Shown here one piece after another: positions 1 through 10,557 of a DNA stretch of 64,000 nt. The position numbers and the translations under genes are program-made. Under the pieces are notes generated by a model. It saw only the letters and a list, made by a program, of their open reading frames with translations, made no database searches and was not told the origin of the DNA. Source of the stretch: Engraulis encrasicolus (taxonomy: Eukaryota > Chordata > Actinopteri > Clupeiformes > Engraulidae); NCBI RefSeq assembly GCF_034702125.1, contig NC_085871.1:37687159-37751158 (forward strand), written 5' to 3'. Numbering within the stretch: the first letter of the stretch is position 1; the number at the start of each line of letters is the position of its first letter.

Positions 1-216
1 ACCTACACAGATGATCAAGCAATACGTACACACAGAAGCACCTCCTCATACACAAAGTGACATGCTACATTACAGGACACAGACAGGCAAATAAAAAGCC
101 AAATATTGTACACATAGTATGTTATACACTAAAATACAGTAGGTCATCTATATTAAAACACATACGGTATTTACAAACAAAATACGGTATTTACAAACAA
201 ACAAGTGCATTTTACG

Positions 217-217
<1 letters not shown>

Positions 218-275
<58 letters not shown>
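218..275. repeat. (AC)n microsatellite
   Basis: Uninterrupted AC dinucleotide run. Open frames through it (His-Thr polymers) are artefacts. Confidence 0.98.
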
Positions 276-278
<3 letters not shown>

Positions 279-392
279 CTGCTTACCGTTCACCAGGACA
301 CACATTACGACGACAGCCATCATCATCCATCTTCCGTTTCTGCATGGACAGAAGAGAGTTGCACTTCCCAAAACAGGTAGCAGCATTATTAC

Positions 393-627
393 CAGTGTTG
401 CCAGATGGAAAATGCTGAATTATCGTACCAAAACCGCAAATGATCTTTTTTGGGGGCTTTTTGGGAGGAAATTATCGTACAAGACCCAAATTGTTGTTTC
501 AAGGCATCTAAATGAACTGAATGACAACTCTGAAATGATCATACATCATGTTTTTTGATAGTACAGAGGACAAAACTAACAAAATTATGGTACAAATACG
601 ATAATTATCGTACATCTGGCAACACTG
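393..627. mobile_element. hAT-like MITE, 235 bp
   Basis: The ends are a perfect 15-bp inverted repeat, CAGTGTTGCCAGATG on the left and its complement on the right. The element is flanked by a perfect 8-bp direct repeat, ATTATTAC (385-392 and 628-635). An 8-bp duplication and a terminus beginning CAG are typical of hAT elements. The inside is AT-rich with repeated ATTATCGTAC motifs near both ends and has no coding capacity, so it is non-autonomous. Confidence 0.88.
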
Positions 628-635
628 ATTATTAC

Positions 636-1116
636 TGACATTGGCACAGTTATGGCACGAACGGATCAGAAGCAACTAGAGTGACACCGGCGACAGAAGT
701 AATGGACTTTGAAGAGACAAAGGCGATTTGGGAGACAAGAGGGTGATTTGAGGGATTTGAGTGACAGTGAATATTTCAGTGAATATTATGCTAATTAGCT
801 ATGATGTGGTGCAGCAACAGCCGCCACAGCTAGGCTAAGTGGAATGTCGGAATATTTACATTCCGCTCTTAATGGGCGTACTCTGGCGGTTCCATAGCTC
901 AGATCACTCTTGCTATGAACAAAGATTCTCTATTATAATTCATAATCCATTTAAACCGTCTCTGCTATGAACACATTCCAGTGATTCCTAGGCCTCCTTT
1001 GGTGTATTTGCGGGGTTAGATGCTGCCTACAGTACCGCCTAAGACACTACGTCAGGTCTGCTGACTTGCAGATTTGTGACTTGGTCCCACCTCCAGTGTA
1101 TACATACTGTAATATA
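636..1116. other. unassigned sequence
   Basis: No coding exon, RNA gene or clear terminal repeat was recognised here. Confidence 0.5.
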
Positions 1117-1199
1117 CAGAAGTGATTCTCAAACTGTGGGACAGGGCCCACCAAAGTACTCCAAATGGGTCTTGAAATATTTTAAAAAAAAATATCGAA

Positions 1200-1248
<49 letters not shown>

Positions 1249-1404
1249 GTGCGTGTGTGCGTGTGTGCGTGTGTGCGTGTGTGCGTGTGTGCGTGTGTTG
1301 ACTATTCATTTGATTTGTATTGTTTACTGGGTTAGAGGTGGGCCCTGACCATTTGCGAAAAACGTTCAAGTGGGCCGAAAGTTGGAAAAAGTTGGGGACC
1401 TCTG
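1117..1404. mobile_element. degenerate hAT-like element with (GT)n core
   Basis: The stretch begins CAGAAGTGATTCTCAAACT and ends AGTTGGGGACCTCTG, a loosely complementary pair of hAT-type termini. The middle is a (GT)n/(GTGTGC)n microsatellite (1204-1298). The flanks share only ATATA, so the target duplication is not secure. The ends resemble the widespread vertebrate hAT terminus with CTCAAACT near the edge. Confidence 0.4.
1204..1298. repeat. (GT)n / (GTGTGC)n microsatellite
   Basis: Pure GT run followed by repeated GTGTGC units. Confidence 0.97.
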
Positions 1405-1929
1405 ATATAAGCTTACAGTACATTATCTGTCAGCTCATCTACATTCTGTATTCGTGCTATTCAAATTGAGGAGGAAATGTACCGTATACAAATTAATGGT
1501 AAACAAATCCAGTGTATTCTGGAGAGTTTATGCACTGTGTAGTGGAGTGAAAGGGCAGGGCATGTTTAAATTTCCATGACAGGGCTGTCTAATGCCCACA
1601 CACTAGCACTGACTAAAACTCATATTTGCATATACCGGCGTCACACATCTAGAAAAAGCAGAAGTTGCCAATCATGTATTTTGTGACAATAAACAGATAA
1701 AACAAACAAACAAAAAATAACAATAAAAATAAGTCCTACTCTGTTTATACCTAAGTAGTTTAAGTTAGTGCTTTATTGCCACACAGCATAGCTGGTGATT
1801 TTTCTTAATTCAAAGTAGTCAGGATTCTAATCGAGTCAACGTATAAATAGCCTGCAACTATATACACAAATAAGTTACAATGACGATGTGGTGAAGTGTT
1901 GAACACAAGGATGTACTGAACAAGTATGA
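1405..1929. other. unassigned sequence
   Basis: AT-rich sequence with no supported gene or repeat. Confidence 0.45.
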
Positions 1930-2125
1930 GCAGGATCAAAGGAGGGTTTTGTGGTGCACCACAGGACACCCATACCATGAACATCAGGACCCAGGGTCGA
2001 ATCCAGCCTGTGTCATTTCCCAGTGCCCTACCCCATCTGTCTCCCCAGTCCCCACCACTTTCCCCTCTAATTTTCACTGTCCTATCATGTCCAACAAGGC
2101 ACGACACCCCCCACCCCCCCAAAAA
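1930..2125 (+). mobile_element. tRNA-derived SINE, diverged
   Basis: A B-box-like GGGTCGAATCC (about 1994) is followed by a pyrimidine-rich body with TCTCCCC, CACTTTCC and CTGTCCTATCATG. The body matches those of the SINE copies at 4603, 40566 and, in reverse, 43903. It ends in C- and A-rich sequence. The tRNA-like head is diverged and would not give a functional tRNA. Confidence 0.6.
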
Positions 2126-2452
2126 AAAACATTTTTAAAAAGGAATGTAAAAAAAATAATAATTGAAAGGTTAATTACCGTAGTATTACTCTGCTATGAC
2201 ATAACAGGGCCTTTAGCAATGCACTATGACTCGGTCATTATCATTCTGGTAAGAACAAATACATAACGCCGTGTCTTAAGGGGTTAAATATTAAATAGAG
2301 GTCATGAAATGAGCTTTATTCATTTTAGGAAATTAAGCTTGGTAAGCAGCACTAACCTTTCCATCTGACAGCTGGAGTGTTTGGCTGAAAGGCAGGTGAT
2401 GGGTGAGACCAGAGCTGCTTCCTCTGACACTGACTGGAGTGTGTAACCTAGG

Positions 2453-3202
2453 GAGTGCGTTTTAATTTGCGACCTTGCCTCCTCCACTTGCACTTGTCTC
2501 CTCGTCCTGCCTCCTGGCCCCTCCTCCGTGGAGAAAACGATAAAGTTTCCCAGCTGTCAGCCTAGCCACAACTTTTGAGGGACTGTTTTTCATTCACCAT
2601 CCCAATTGCAAATGAGAAAAAGACTCTACAATTGAGCTTTTGCAAGATATTGAAATGTAATGCTGTTGTCAGTGATGTTATCATGACATATTACTTCCTG
2701 GTACGAGGAGAGAAGCAAGTGGTGGAGGCAAGTGGAGGAGGCAAGGTCGCATATTGCAGCGCACTCACTGACTGGAGTGTGTAACCTACTGTGTCAGTCA
2801 CACGTCTGACATGACCTGGCTGGACTGGGACCAAAAACAGCCTGGGCATTTTTGGCCAAGACCAGCCCCTCACACGTTCCCCTAGGAGTGCGTTGCAATA
2901 TGCAACCTTGCCTCCTCCACTTGCCTCCTCCACTTGCTTCTCTCCTCGTGCCAGGAAGTAATGTCATGATGACATCACTGACAACAGCATTATATTTCAA
3001 TATCTTGCAAAAGCTCAATTGTAGAGCCTTTTTCTCATTTGCAATTGGGATGGTGAATGAAAAACAGTCCCTCAAAAGTTGTTGTTGCTAGGCTGACAGC
3101 TGGGAAACATATCGTTTTCTACCCGAGGAGGGGCCAGGAGGTGGGACGAGGAGACAAGCGCAAGTGGAGGAGGCAAGGTCGCATATTAAAACGCACTCTA
3201 GG
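2453..3202. mobile_element. pair of MITEs in inverted orientation forming a large palindrome
   Basis: Two copies of one element of about 310 bp lie head to head, at about 2453-2768 and 2885-3202. Each copy starts with GAGTGCGTT..., runs through CCTTGCCTCCTCCACTTG, and ends with the complement, AAGGTCGCATATT...CGCACTC. The second copy is the reverse complement of the first, so the whole stretch is a palindrome with a spacer of about 115 bp (2769-2884). The sequence before each copy ends in CCTAG. A 20-bp string, CTGACTGGAGTGTGTAACCT, occurs both just left of the first copy and at the start of the spacer. A fragment of the same family is at 43200-43316. Confidence 0.8.
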
Positions 3203-3814
3203 TGTGCACAGATAGGGACGAGGTGGAGCTAAAGCAGCTGCCCCTTTGACCTACTGGATAAAAATGACCTTTTTGAACATTTAAAAAAAAAAAGTTTTTG
3301 TCACAATGTATACCATTGTCCATGTTGACAAAATAATCTACAAATGTTTCACGATCAAAAGCATGTTACAAATAATGCCCCAAATATAATACATAGCCTA
3401 TAGCCTAGTAAGGCAGTCGGAAGTTCCACATGCCCCCAACACCTCCCTTCCAAAATGTCTTTGCACACCACTGCACATTCCCCTACTCTTCTACGATATG
3501 ATCATCGGAGTCCACTGTCTACTAAAAATAGACCAATGGACCGCCCCATGTAAACTAACTGTGGGCCAGTACCTGAGAAAAACAAAAGACCAACAGACTT
3601 AAAAAATAACAACAAGAGCATGTCTGCCCACCAGGCAAAAGCCTTGTATGCCATATTACCAGGCCAGCCCTGCTTTTGCTAAACAGGAAGTTTGTACACT
3701 TTGTGGGTGTTGTAATGAGGGATGTTTCTGTGTTCTCTTCTGGATTAAAGGCCTAAGCTGAAGATCAGTGTGTTCTACTGCCCAACCCTCACAAGGGGGC
3801 AGCACATAACTATC
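3203..3814. other. unassigned sequence
   Basis: No gene or clear repeat structure was recognised. Confidence 0.45.
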
Positions 3815-4045
3815 AGGCGAGCATCTGTTGGTCCTTGTGGTTGGCGTACAGCTCCTCATTGCCCTTCCGCACTGCCTGGACCAAGGGCATCATGTCCCCC
3901 TTATTGTAGGCCAGCACCGCCCCCTGCCATAGCGCTCATGAAGACCCCGTACTTAGCGTGGCTCTGTTTGATCACCACAGCATCCCAGAGGTGCAGCCAG
4001 TGGCGGACGTCCAGACGGGCCACAGCACCCCTCTGCACCCCACGT
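3815..4045 (-). pseudogene. decayed coding fragment of unknown repetitive ORF
   Basis: On the minus strand, one frame reads VARLDVRHWLHLWDAVVIKQ and continues SHAKYGVFMSA. It then shifts frame and continues with VLAYNKGDMMPLVQAVRKGN and ELYANHKDQQ before two stops. The strong codon-like text over about 200 bp across a single frameshift marks it as a former coding sequence. The sharp edges and lack of neighbouring exons suggest a transposon-derived ORF or a processed fragment. I do not recognise the family with certainty. Plus-strand frames here are shadows. Confidence 0.4.
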
Positions 4046-4114
4046 CAGGATCAATGAGCTACTGTCACTGAGATGACATGGGAAAAATAGCATGCATCTA
4101 CAAAGTATCTATGC

Positions 4115-4498
4115 CAGGGCTATTCAAATGGAGGCCCTGGGGCCAGATGCGGCCTGGGAGTGCAAGATTCTGGCCCCCATAAGGTCAGAACAAAATAAAA
4201 ACAAATACATGTGCTATCTGTGGCCGTGCATAATTTGCGATCACTAGCTGTGAAGGTTGGGGATATCTCTGCTATGCATTCACATGAGTCTGAAATCTCA
4301 TCTAAAACAGTGTCATAATCAGACCATCCTAAGGCTACTAAGAAATAGAGACGAATATCTGTTCTGTCTAGAAAGCTTGTTTTGCACCATAACCTCAGAC
4401 ACCGTGCTGCTCACAGTTATACAGATTCTATGTTCGGCACCTTCACTGGAGGGAATTTGAAAAACTGACCCTTGGTGACTTTTAATTGAATACCCCTG
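4115..4498. mobile_element. hAT-like MITE, 384 bp
   Basis: The termini are CAGGGCTATTCAAATGG on the left and TTGAATACCCCTG on the right, which are imperfect inverted repeats. The element is flanked by a perfect 8-bp direct repeat, ATCTATGC (4107-4114 and 4499-4506). It has no transposase coding capacity. The terminus and duplication length place it among hAT non-autonomous elements. Confidence 0.85.
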
Positions 4499-4602
4499 AT
4501 CTATGCAATAGTATTTCATTAAATAACTTTTTATTATTATAATTATCTGAATTATTTTTTTAAATATCATTACGGAGGACGCTATGATGAAATGAAAATG
4601 TA

Positions 4603-4790
4603 TCGGCGGCCCTGCCGTCTGCCATAGGGCCGCCCCGGATTCGATTCCCGGCCTGGGTCCTTTGCCGACTCCTACCCGTCTCTCTCCCCATTCGCTTCCT
4701 GTCCACCTCTCAAGCTGTCCCATCATTAATAAAAGTCGTAAAAGACCAAAAATCCAAGACCAAAATCTTTTAAAAAAAGAAAATGTACCA
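4603..4790 (+). mobile_element. tRNA-derived SINE
   Basis: A tRNA-like head contains the B box GGATTCGATTCC (about 4636). A body with CCCGTCTCTCTCCCCATTCG and CTTCCTGTCCACC follows, then a tail ending TAAAAGACCAAAAATCC and A-rich sequence. Body and tail match the copy at 40566-40715. Confidence 0.75.
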
Positions 4791-5796
4791 GCAGCAGTTG
4801 TTGTCGGCATAGATGACTCTCGGGGCTGGAGCATTGGCACGTTCGAACGCTGGTGAGGTACTGCATCGCGTCCTGGCCATCCCCTTAGATCTTCTTCAGG
4901 ACAGGTCATAAAACAGACCAAATCAAAACAGACACATTATTACATTACATTACACTACATTACACATTATTACGCAAATGACATTTGTTGTTTCCCTAAA
5001 TAATCGATATAAATGACAGTCACCATAATTTTCAAATCATCAGCCATTGGAGTACAATCAAAAAGTTTTTTAATGAACCTTCCAATGATAACGGTAATTT
5101 TTAAAATAATAAAAAAAACTTTGTTAAAAAACTCTGTTCCAAATTATCACGGAAAACAGTTTTGTAGTGTTGTAATCCAAATTTCTCTCTTCTTTCCCAT
5201 TTACATCAAAACAGCTGGAATTTTGTACCTTCTAAATTACCTTTCAATGTTCAATATTTGGTTATAAGCCCTTTGCCTTAGTAACTGGAATGCTGCGTTT
5301 AACATTGAAGTCAATGGCAGGGTATTGCATGGGAGTTATGGAAGCCCAGATATCCTTGATGCTTTAAGTTTGCTCTCAGCTGTTTTTGTTTGTTTGGTCT
5401 GGTGACCCACACTTCACTCTTCAATATACCTGTAGATTTCCATGCCGCGTTTAGGTGACCCATGATACGATGCGATTTGATTCAATCGTCAAATTATGTC
5501 GCGATATATCGATACATTTCTATTATTATTTAAACCCCTAAAACCTGACTGAAAGGTCTGCTATTTCTCACATCGACAACAGCTGATCTGATAATCTCCA
5601 CTGATGAGTATGGACATTTAAACCATACATTCATAATTCATCATTCATCATAGGTTCATAATTATGTCCTACACTAATGCGCTCTCTTTCCCTGTCAACA
5701 GTCTGTAAATAATATATATGCGATTTTAAAATATTAAGCTTTCAGATGGGGGAAGGGCAGCAGGTCAGCGTATCCTCGGATTCCAGGGCTCCGCGC
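4791..5796. other. unassigned AT-rich sequence
   Basis: About 1 kb with no supported gene. Short ATTACATTAC repeats occur around 4935-4970. Nothing else was recognised. Confidence 0.45.
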
Positions 5797-6262
5797 TGTA
5801 ACACCCACCAACATAATAACTTATCACCAACGTAATAACCCTGCCAACGTAATAAAAAAAAAATGCATTTCAAACGTAATAGCCCGGCCAACATAATAAT
5901 TTCCTGCCAACATAATAATTCTTGCCTCCTGCCAACGTAATACACAGCTTCCTGCCAACGTAATAAGTACTACTTTGGCAGAAAATTATTACGTTGGTGT
6001 GTGACACCCACCAACGTAATAACTTCCCACCAATGTAATAACCCAGCCAATGTAATAAAAAAATGTCCATTTCAGACATAATAGCCTGGCGAACATAATC
6101 ATTTCCTGTCTACATAATAATTCTTGCCTCCTGCCAACATAGACAGCTTTCTGATAACTTAATTTAGTTGGCAGGAAATGATTATGTTGGTGGGAAGTGT
6201 AACACCAACCAACGTAATAACTTCCCACCAACGTAATAACCCAGCCAATGTAATAAAAAAGA
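5797..6262 (+). repeat. left terminal inverted repeat of giant element, tandem CCAACGTAATAA units
   Basis: The array contains roughly twenty degenerate units, mostly in the orientation CCAACGTAATAA. Two short inverted islands (about 5977-5998 and 6163-6192) read TTATTACGTTGG or a variant. It pairs with 24885-25353. Confidence 0.85.
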
Positions 6263-6482
6263 GCATTTCAGACGTAATAGCCCGCCAGCGTAATAATTTC
6301 CTGCTTCTTGAAGGTTCTCAGGCACCCAAAAGCAGCTTACTATGAAAGTGGTCCATTCCTTGTATCACACTTCTGCAGAAAATTAAGGGAGCTTGAATTA
6401 CTTAACGTTTTGATTGTCCTGCAGTAAACATGTTTTTGTTGTTGTTTATAAACTCAGTGTTATGAGGAGGGGCAAGACTGTT

Positions 6483-6612
6483 ACGTGGCGCTATTCCGAC
6501 ATGGCGCTATTCCGACGTTAATGTCTATTGTCGGAATACCGACACGTTTTCCACCGTCCGCCGCTATTCCTACATGCCGCTATTCCTACATGCCGCTATT
6601 CCTACATTTTTT
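6483..6612 (+). repeat. left arm of inner inverted repeat, CGCTATTCCGACA units
   Basis: Several degenerate copies of GCGCTATTCCGACATG and GCCGCTATTCCTACAT, with one inverted copy (TGTCGGAATACCGACA). The complementary arm is at 24148-24232. A 9-bp direct repeat GGGCAAGAC lies just outside both arms, at 6470-6478 and 24239-24247. Confidence 0.75.
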
Positions 6613-6719
6613 TAAGTAGGCCTATATTGAACCATTCTGAGAATGCTGCCACTCTACTGTGTAGCACTGTCATCAGGGCAGCCAACGTTTCCCTCCATAT
6701 CCATATAAGGCTCTTAAAT

Positions 6720-9098
6720 AAGGCAGAAGAGGCTCTAAGAGACTGCTTTCAGTCCACACACTGGAGTGTACTGCAGGAGAGTGAAAACCTGGAGGAAATC
6801 ACTGACTGCACAGCTGACTACCTCAATTTTTGTATGGATGTCGCAGTCCCAACCAAGACTGTGCGCTGCTTCCCCAACAACAAACCCTGGGTGACTAGGA
6901 GGGTGAGAGAACTCCTAAACAGCAAGAAGAGGGCCTTCAAGGAGGGCAACACTGAGGAGTTGAGGAGTACCCAGAGAGAACTGAAGAGAGAGCTGAGGGC
7001 TGCTAAGGAGGCGTATGGGAGGAAAGTGGAGAGGAAGATGGAAAGCAACCCAAGGCAGTTATGGCAGGGCATCAGAGCGATGACCGGTTTTGGCGCCAAG
7101 AGTGGAGGGGCTGAGGGCAACAAAGACAGAGCAGATGAGCTTAATCTGTTTTACAACAGATTTAATTGCCCATCTGTAGACTGCACGGCTAGTGGCACAA
7201 CTCCCACCACGCAGTGCCCCCCTCCCCACTCTCCCACCACTGAAGACATCTCAACACCTTTGGTCTGTGCAGCCCTCACCTCACCCATCCCCCCTCAGCC
7301 CCCAGCACTCACACTGGACCCCCCTCCTCCTCCTCCTACCTCCTCTGAATTCCCCTGTACCTCTCCCATCCCCCCTCTCCCCCCAGCTTTGACACTGGAC
7401 CTCCCTCCTCCTCCTCCCTCCTCTGAATTTCCCTGTACCTCTCCCATCCCCCCTCTCCCCCCAGCTTTGACACTGGACCTCCCTCCTCCTCCTCCCTCCT
7501 CTGAAGTCCCCTGCACCTCTTCCATCCCCCCTCTCCCCTCAGCTTTCACACTGGACTCCCCTCCTCCTTCTCCCACCTCCTCTGAAGTAACCTGCACTGA
7601 CACACCTACACTGATGGAACCTCTCCCCACCCATCCCCCACCACAAACGGAGCAGCCACCCCCCACCATTACGACAGGACAAGTTAGGAGCGCACTGCGG
7701 AGGCTTAAGCCGAAGGCCAACGGACCTGATGGGGTCAGCGCCAGACTCCTCAGGACCTGTGCAGAAGAGCTAGCTGAGCCACTGCAACACATCTTCAATA
7801 AGAGTCTGCATGCGGGTAAGGTGCCCACACAGTGGAAAACCTCATGCCTCATACCTGTACCCAAAAAGCCACACCCCAAAGAACTAAACGACTACAGACC
7901 GGTAGCCCTCACATCCCATATAATGAAGACATTCGAGCGTGCGCTTCTGCTCAACATACTGAAACCCCAAGTTCACCACGCACTAGACCCACTACAATTT
8001 GCCTACCAGGAGAAGGTGGGAGTTGAGGATGCTATTCTGTATCTGCTGCACAGAGTGCATTCTCACCTAGACAAAGGAAGCAGTGCTGTTAGAATCATGT
8101 TCTTTGATTTCTCCAGCGCCTTCAACACAATACAGCCACTACTGTTGAGAAACAAACTACTGCAGATGGGAGTGGAGACTGGGCTGGTGAACTGGATCAC
8201 AGACTACCTCACAGGAAGGCCCCAGTTCGTCAGACTAGGTGACCTCACATCAGAGACTGTAGTCAGCAGCACTGGAGCTCCACAAGGAACGGTGCTTTCC
8301 CCCGTGCTGTTCACCCTGTACACCACTGACTTCAACTACAACACGAAGACCTGCCACATGCAAAAGTTCTCGGATGACACGGCCATTGTTGGATGCATCA
8401 AAGATGGGCAGGAGGGGGAGTACAGGGGACTGGTGGAGAACTTTGTCAAATGGTGCAGAACAAACCAGCTGTGGCTGAACACCACCAAAACCAAAGAAAT
8501 GGTGATTGACTTCAGGCGAACCACCCCACCCCTGGTGCCTGTCTCTATCGAGGGGGAGACTGTGGAGACAGTCTCCACATACAAGTACCTGGGTGTTCAC
8601 CTGGACTCTAAACTGGACTGGTCTGCCAACTCACATGCACTGTACAAGAAAGGCCAGAGCAGACTCTACTTTCTGAGAAAGCTGAGATCTTTCAATGTCT
8701 GCAACAGACTCCTGCAGATGTTCTACCAGTCTGCCATGGCCAGTGTGCTCTCCTATGCTGTGGCATGCTGGGGTGGCAGCATTAGGAAAAGAGATGCTGG
8801 ACGGCTCGACAGGCTGGTGAGGAAAGCAGGGTCTGTTGTAGGCATAGAACTGGACGCCCTCACAACCACAGCCGACAAGAGGACACTTGGCAGATTGGAC
8901 TCTATTTTGGACAACGACAAGCACCCACTGTACCCAGTCCTCAACAACCAGAGAAGCCTGTTCAGCTACAGACTGCGCGCCATCTCCTGCAAGACAGACA
9001 GGCTGCGGAAGTCCTTTGTACCCAGGGCCATTCAGCTTTTCAACATTGCACAGAAGGACACACAAAGAGAGATCATCATAGGGGACTGGACTGCATAA
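6720..9098 (+). CDS. L2-type non-LTR reverse transcriptase, N-truncated
   Basis: The open frame extends upstream to 6528 only through flanking repeat and has no credible ATG there. LINE-like protein begins around KAEEALRDCF (about 6720). Then come the conserved linker NNKPWVTRRVRELLNSKKRA, a proline-rich repeat region (about 7280-7600) and the RT core: KANGPDGVSARLLRTC, NDYRPVALTSHIMKTFER, FFDFSSAFNTI, GAPQGTVLSPVLF and the catalytic box FSDDTAIVG. FSDD replaces the more common FADD, but both aspartates are kept. The C-terminal region has YKYLGVHLDSKLDW and the tail ending IIGDWTA. It is open to the stop at 9098 with no frameshift. With no endonuclease it could not retrotranspose alone. Confidence 0.88.
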   Translation, partial: KAEEALRDCFQSTHWSVLQESENLEEITDCTADYLNFCMDVAVPTKTVRCFPNNKPWVTRRVRELLNSKKRAFKEGNTEELRSTQRELKRELRAAKEAYGRKVERKMESNPRQLWQGIRAMTGFGAKSGGAEGNKDRADELNLFYNRFNCPSVDCTASGTTPTTQCPPPHSPTTEDISTPLVCAALTSPIPPQPPALTLDPPPPPPTSSEFPCTSPIPPLPPALTLDLPPPPPSSEFPCTSPIPPLPPALTLDLPPPPPSSEVPCTSSIPPLPSAFTLDSPPPSPTSSEVTCTDTPTLMEPLPTHPPPQTEQPPPTITTGQVRSALRRLKPKANGPDGVSARLLRTCAEELAEPLQHIFNKSLHAGKVPTQWKTSCLIPVPKKPHPKELNDYRPVALTSHIMKTFERALLLNILKPQVHHALDPLQFAYQEKVGVEDAILYLLHRVHSHLDKGSSAVRIMFFDFSSAFNTIQPLLLRNKLLQMGVETGLVNWITDYLTGRPQFVRLGDLTSETVVSSTGAPQGTVLSPVLFTLYTTDFNYNTKTCHMQKFSDDTAIVGCIKDGQEGEYRGLVENFVKWCRTNQLWLNTTKTKEMVIDFRRTTPPLVPVSIEGETVETVSTYKYLGVHLDSKLDWSANSHALYKKGQSRLYFLRKLRSFNVCNRLLQMFYQSAMASVLSYAVACWGGSIRKRDAGRLDRLVRKAGSVVGIELDALTTTADKRTLGRLDSILDNDKHPLYPVLNNQRSLFSYRLRAISCKTDRLRKSFVPRAIQLFNIAQKDTQREIIIGDWTA
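7284..7595 (+). repeat. in-frame 78-bp minisatellite in LINE linker
   Basis: A 78-bp unit coding for about 26 residues of the type CTSPIPPLPPALTLDLPPPP repeats about four times. The middle copies (7362 and 7440) are nearly identical. It lies between the linker helix region and the RT domain and keeps the frame. Confidence 0.85.
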
Positions 9099-9173
9099 AC
9101 AGATCCCACTCCTGCATACTCTTTTTACCTGGACTCTCTACCCTTCGACTCCTTTTCAGCGGAATGCACAGCT

Positions 9174-9302
<129 letters not shown>

Positions 9303-9368
9303 CTCAGTTTGCGATGTGTGTAACCCCCCTGACTACTGATACTCCTGGACTATGTACACTTTATTTTT

Positions 9369-9369
<1 letters not shown>

Positions 9370-9402
<33 letters not shown>
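9370..9402. repeat. (GT)n microsatellite in LINE 3' UTR
   Basis: Pure GT repeat, preceded by TTTATTTTTGG, the same context as the array at 9590. Confidence 0.95.
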
Positions 9403-9403
<1 letters not shown>

Positions 9404-9589
9404 AGTGACACAGGGGGTGACTTGTGTTTAACCCCCCATCTCTTTTTCTAAGGAATACAATGGACATTGTTCTAGGAAAGAGACTATGGACACTCCTGGA
9501 CACTTTATGGCCACCTTGTCTTGGCTACTATGTGCCACTTAGCTAAGGCACATGTGAACACTGTGGACACTTTACATTTTATATTTTTG

Positions 9590-9615
9590 GTGTGTGTGTG
9601 TGTGTGTGTGTGTTT

Positions 9616-9672
<57 letters not shown>
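9590..9672. repeat. (GT)n-(GA)n compound microsatellite in LINE 3' UTR
   Basis: GT run with two interruptions, then a GA run. Confidence 0.97.
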
Positions 9673-9673
<1 letters not shown>

Positions 9674-9860
9674 TGCCTTGGCAATAAGTATGCAACAGCG
9701 AGCTATATATGATTATTTTATTTTATGTGTAAATATGTGTGTTATGTCTTGTGGACAATGTCTTTATGTCTGTATTTATGTGTGTATGCTACTTGACACC
9801 TTAATTTCCCCCTGGGATCAATAAACGATACTCTACTCTACTCTACTCTACTCTACTCTA

Positions 9861-10557
9861 AATCTAAATGAGCTATCCACGCGGGTGTGGTGCTGAAATC
9901 AGCGATGTAAGACACTTTCCCACGTTACTGCTTTGAAGAGATAAACTTTGTTGCCTACATTCCAAGTTACTCAATCGAATTATATCGCAACAATGTAAGG
10001 CCTACCAAAACATCCAGCGACATGATGGAGCACACAACCCTTGTCCTTATTTTGAAGTTCCAGAGAGAAGAGCCGTTGTCGTGTCCAAACCGAGGCAAAA
10101 CAAAAGCAAACTGTGAGAAATTCCAAAAGGCAAGTCTTACAAATCCAGACAGACATTTAGACTACAATAGGCCTATTAATCTGAAGTCGGGTCCCGCCTC
10201 TAATTCCCCGTTTAGCACATGCCATAGCCTACACTCAATCCATCTCATTGAAATGACTTGTTCATCCACCACCGGTTCCACGGAGAGAACCCAACTCTCA
10301 GCAGCCTTTCAGGGCTGAAGGAAGGTGCAGTGGATTTATTTGTCACAGGGTGACAAATTGAGAACTCACGCACTCACTGATTACATTGATTTCAGGTGCC
10401 AGCGAGAGAAGGGAGGAAGGTGATTGGGCCAATAGGATGGGTGTGGGTTTTTTATGTGCAGGTGCTAAGATGGACGGTGACACACCGGAGAGAGAGCGAG
10501 ACGCACGGCCGCATCGTTGGGAAGTTGGTGGATGAGGACGCTCACCAACGAAGAGTT
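9861..10557. other. unassigned interior sequence of composite element
   Basis: Between the LINE and the next MITE. No gene recognised. A GA-rich stretch lies at 10395-10500. Confidence 0.4.

Noticed and set aside
5797..6262. CRISPR-like look of short repeats CCAACGTAATAA with spacers
   Set aside because: Units are degenerate, spacers are themselves repeats, the array is mirrored 19 kb away, and the genome is eukaryotic. They are transposon terminal repeats.
6528..6719. N-terminal 64 residues of the long L2 frame
   Set aside because: This part is translated from the flanking CGCTATTCCGACA repeat, and the listed start is not an ATG. The LINE protein begins near 6720.
7295..7879. 194-residue minus-strand frame opposite the LINE
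   Set aside because: Shadow of the proline-rich repeat and RT linker.
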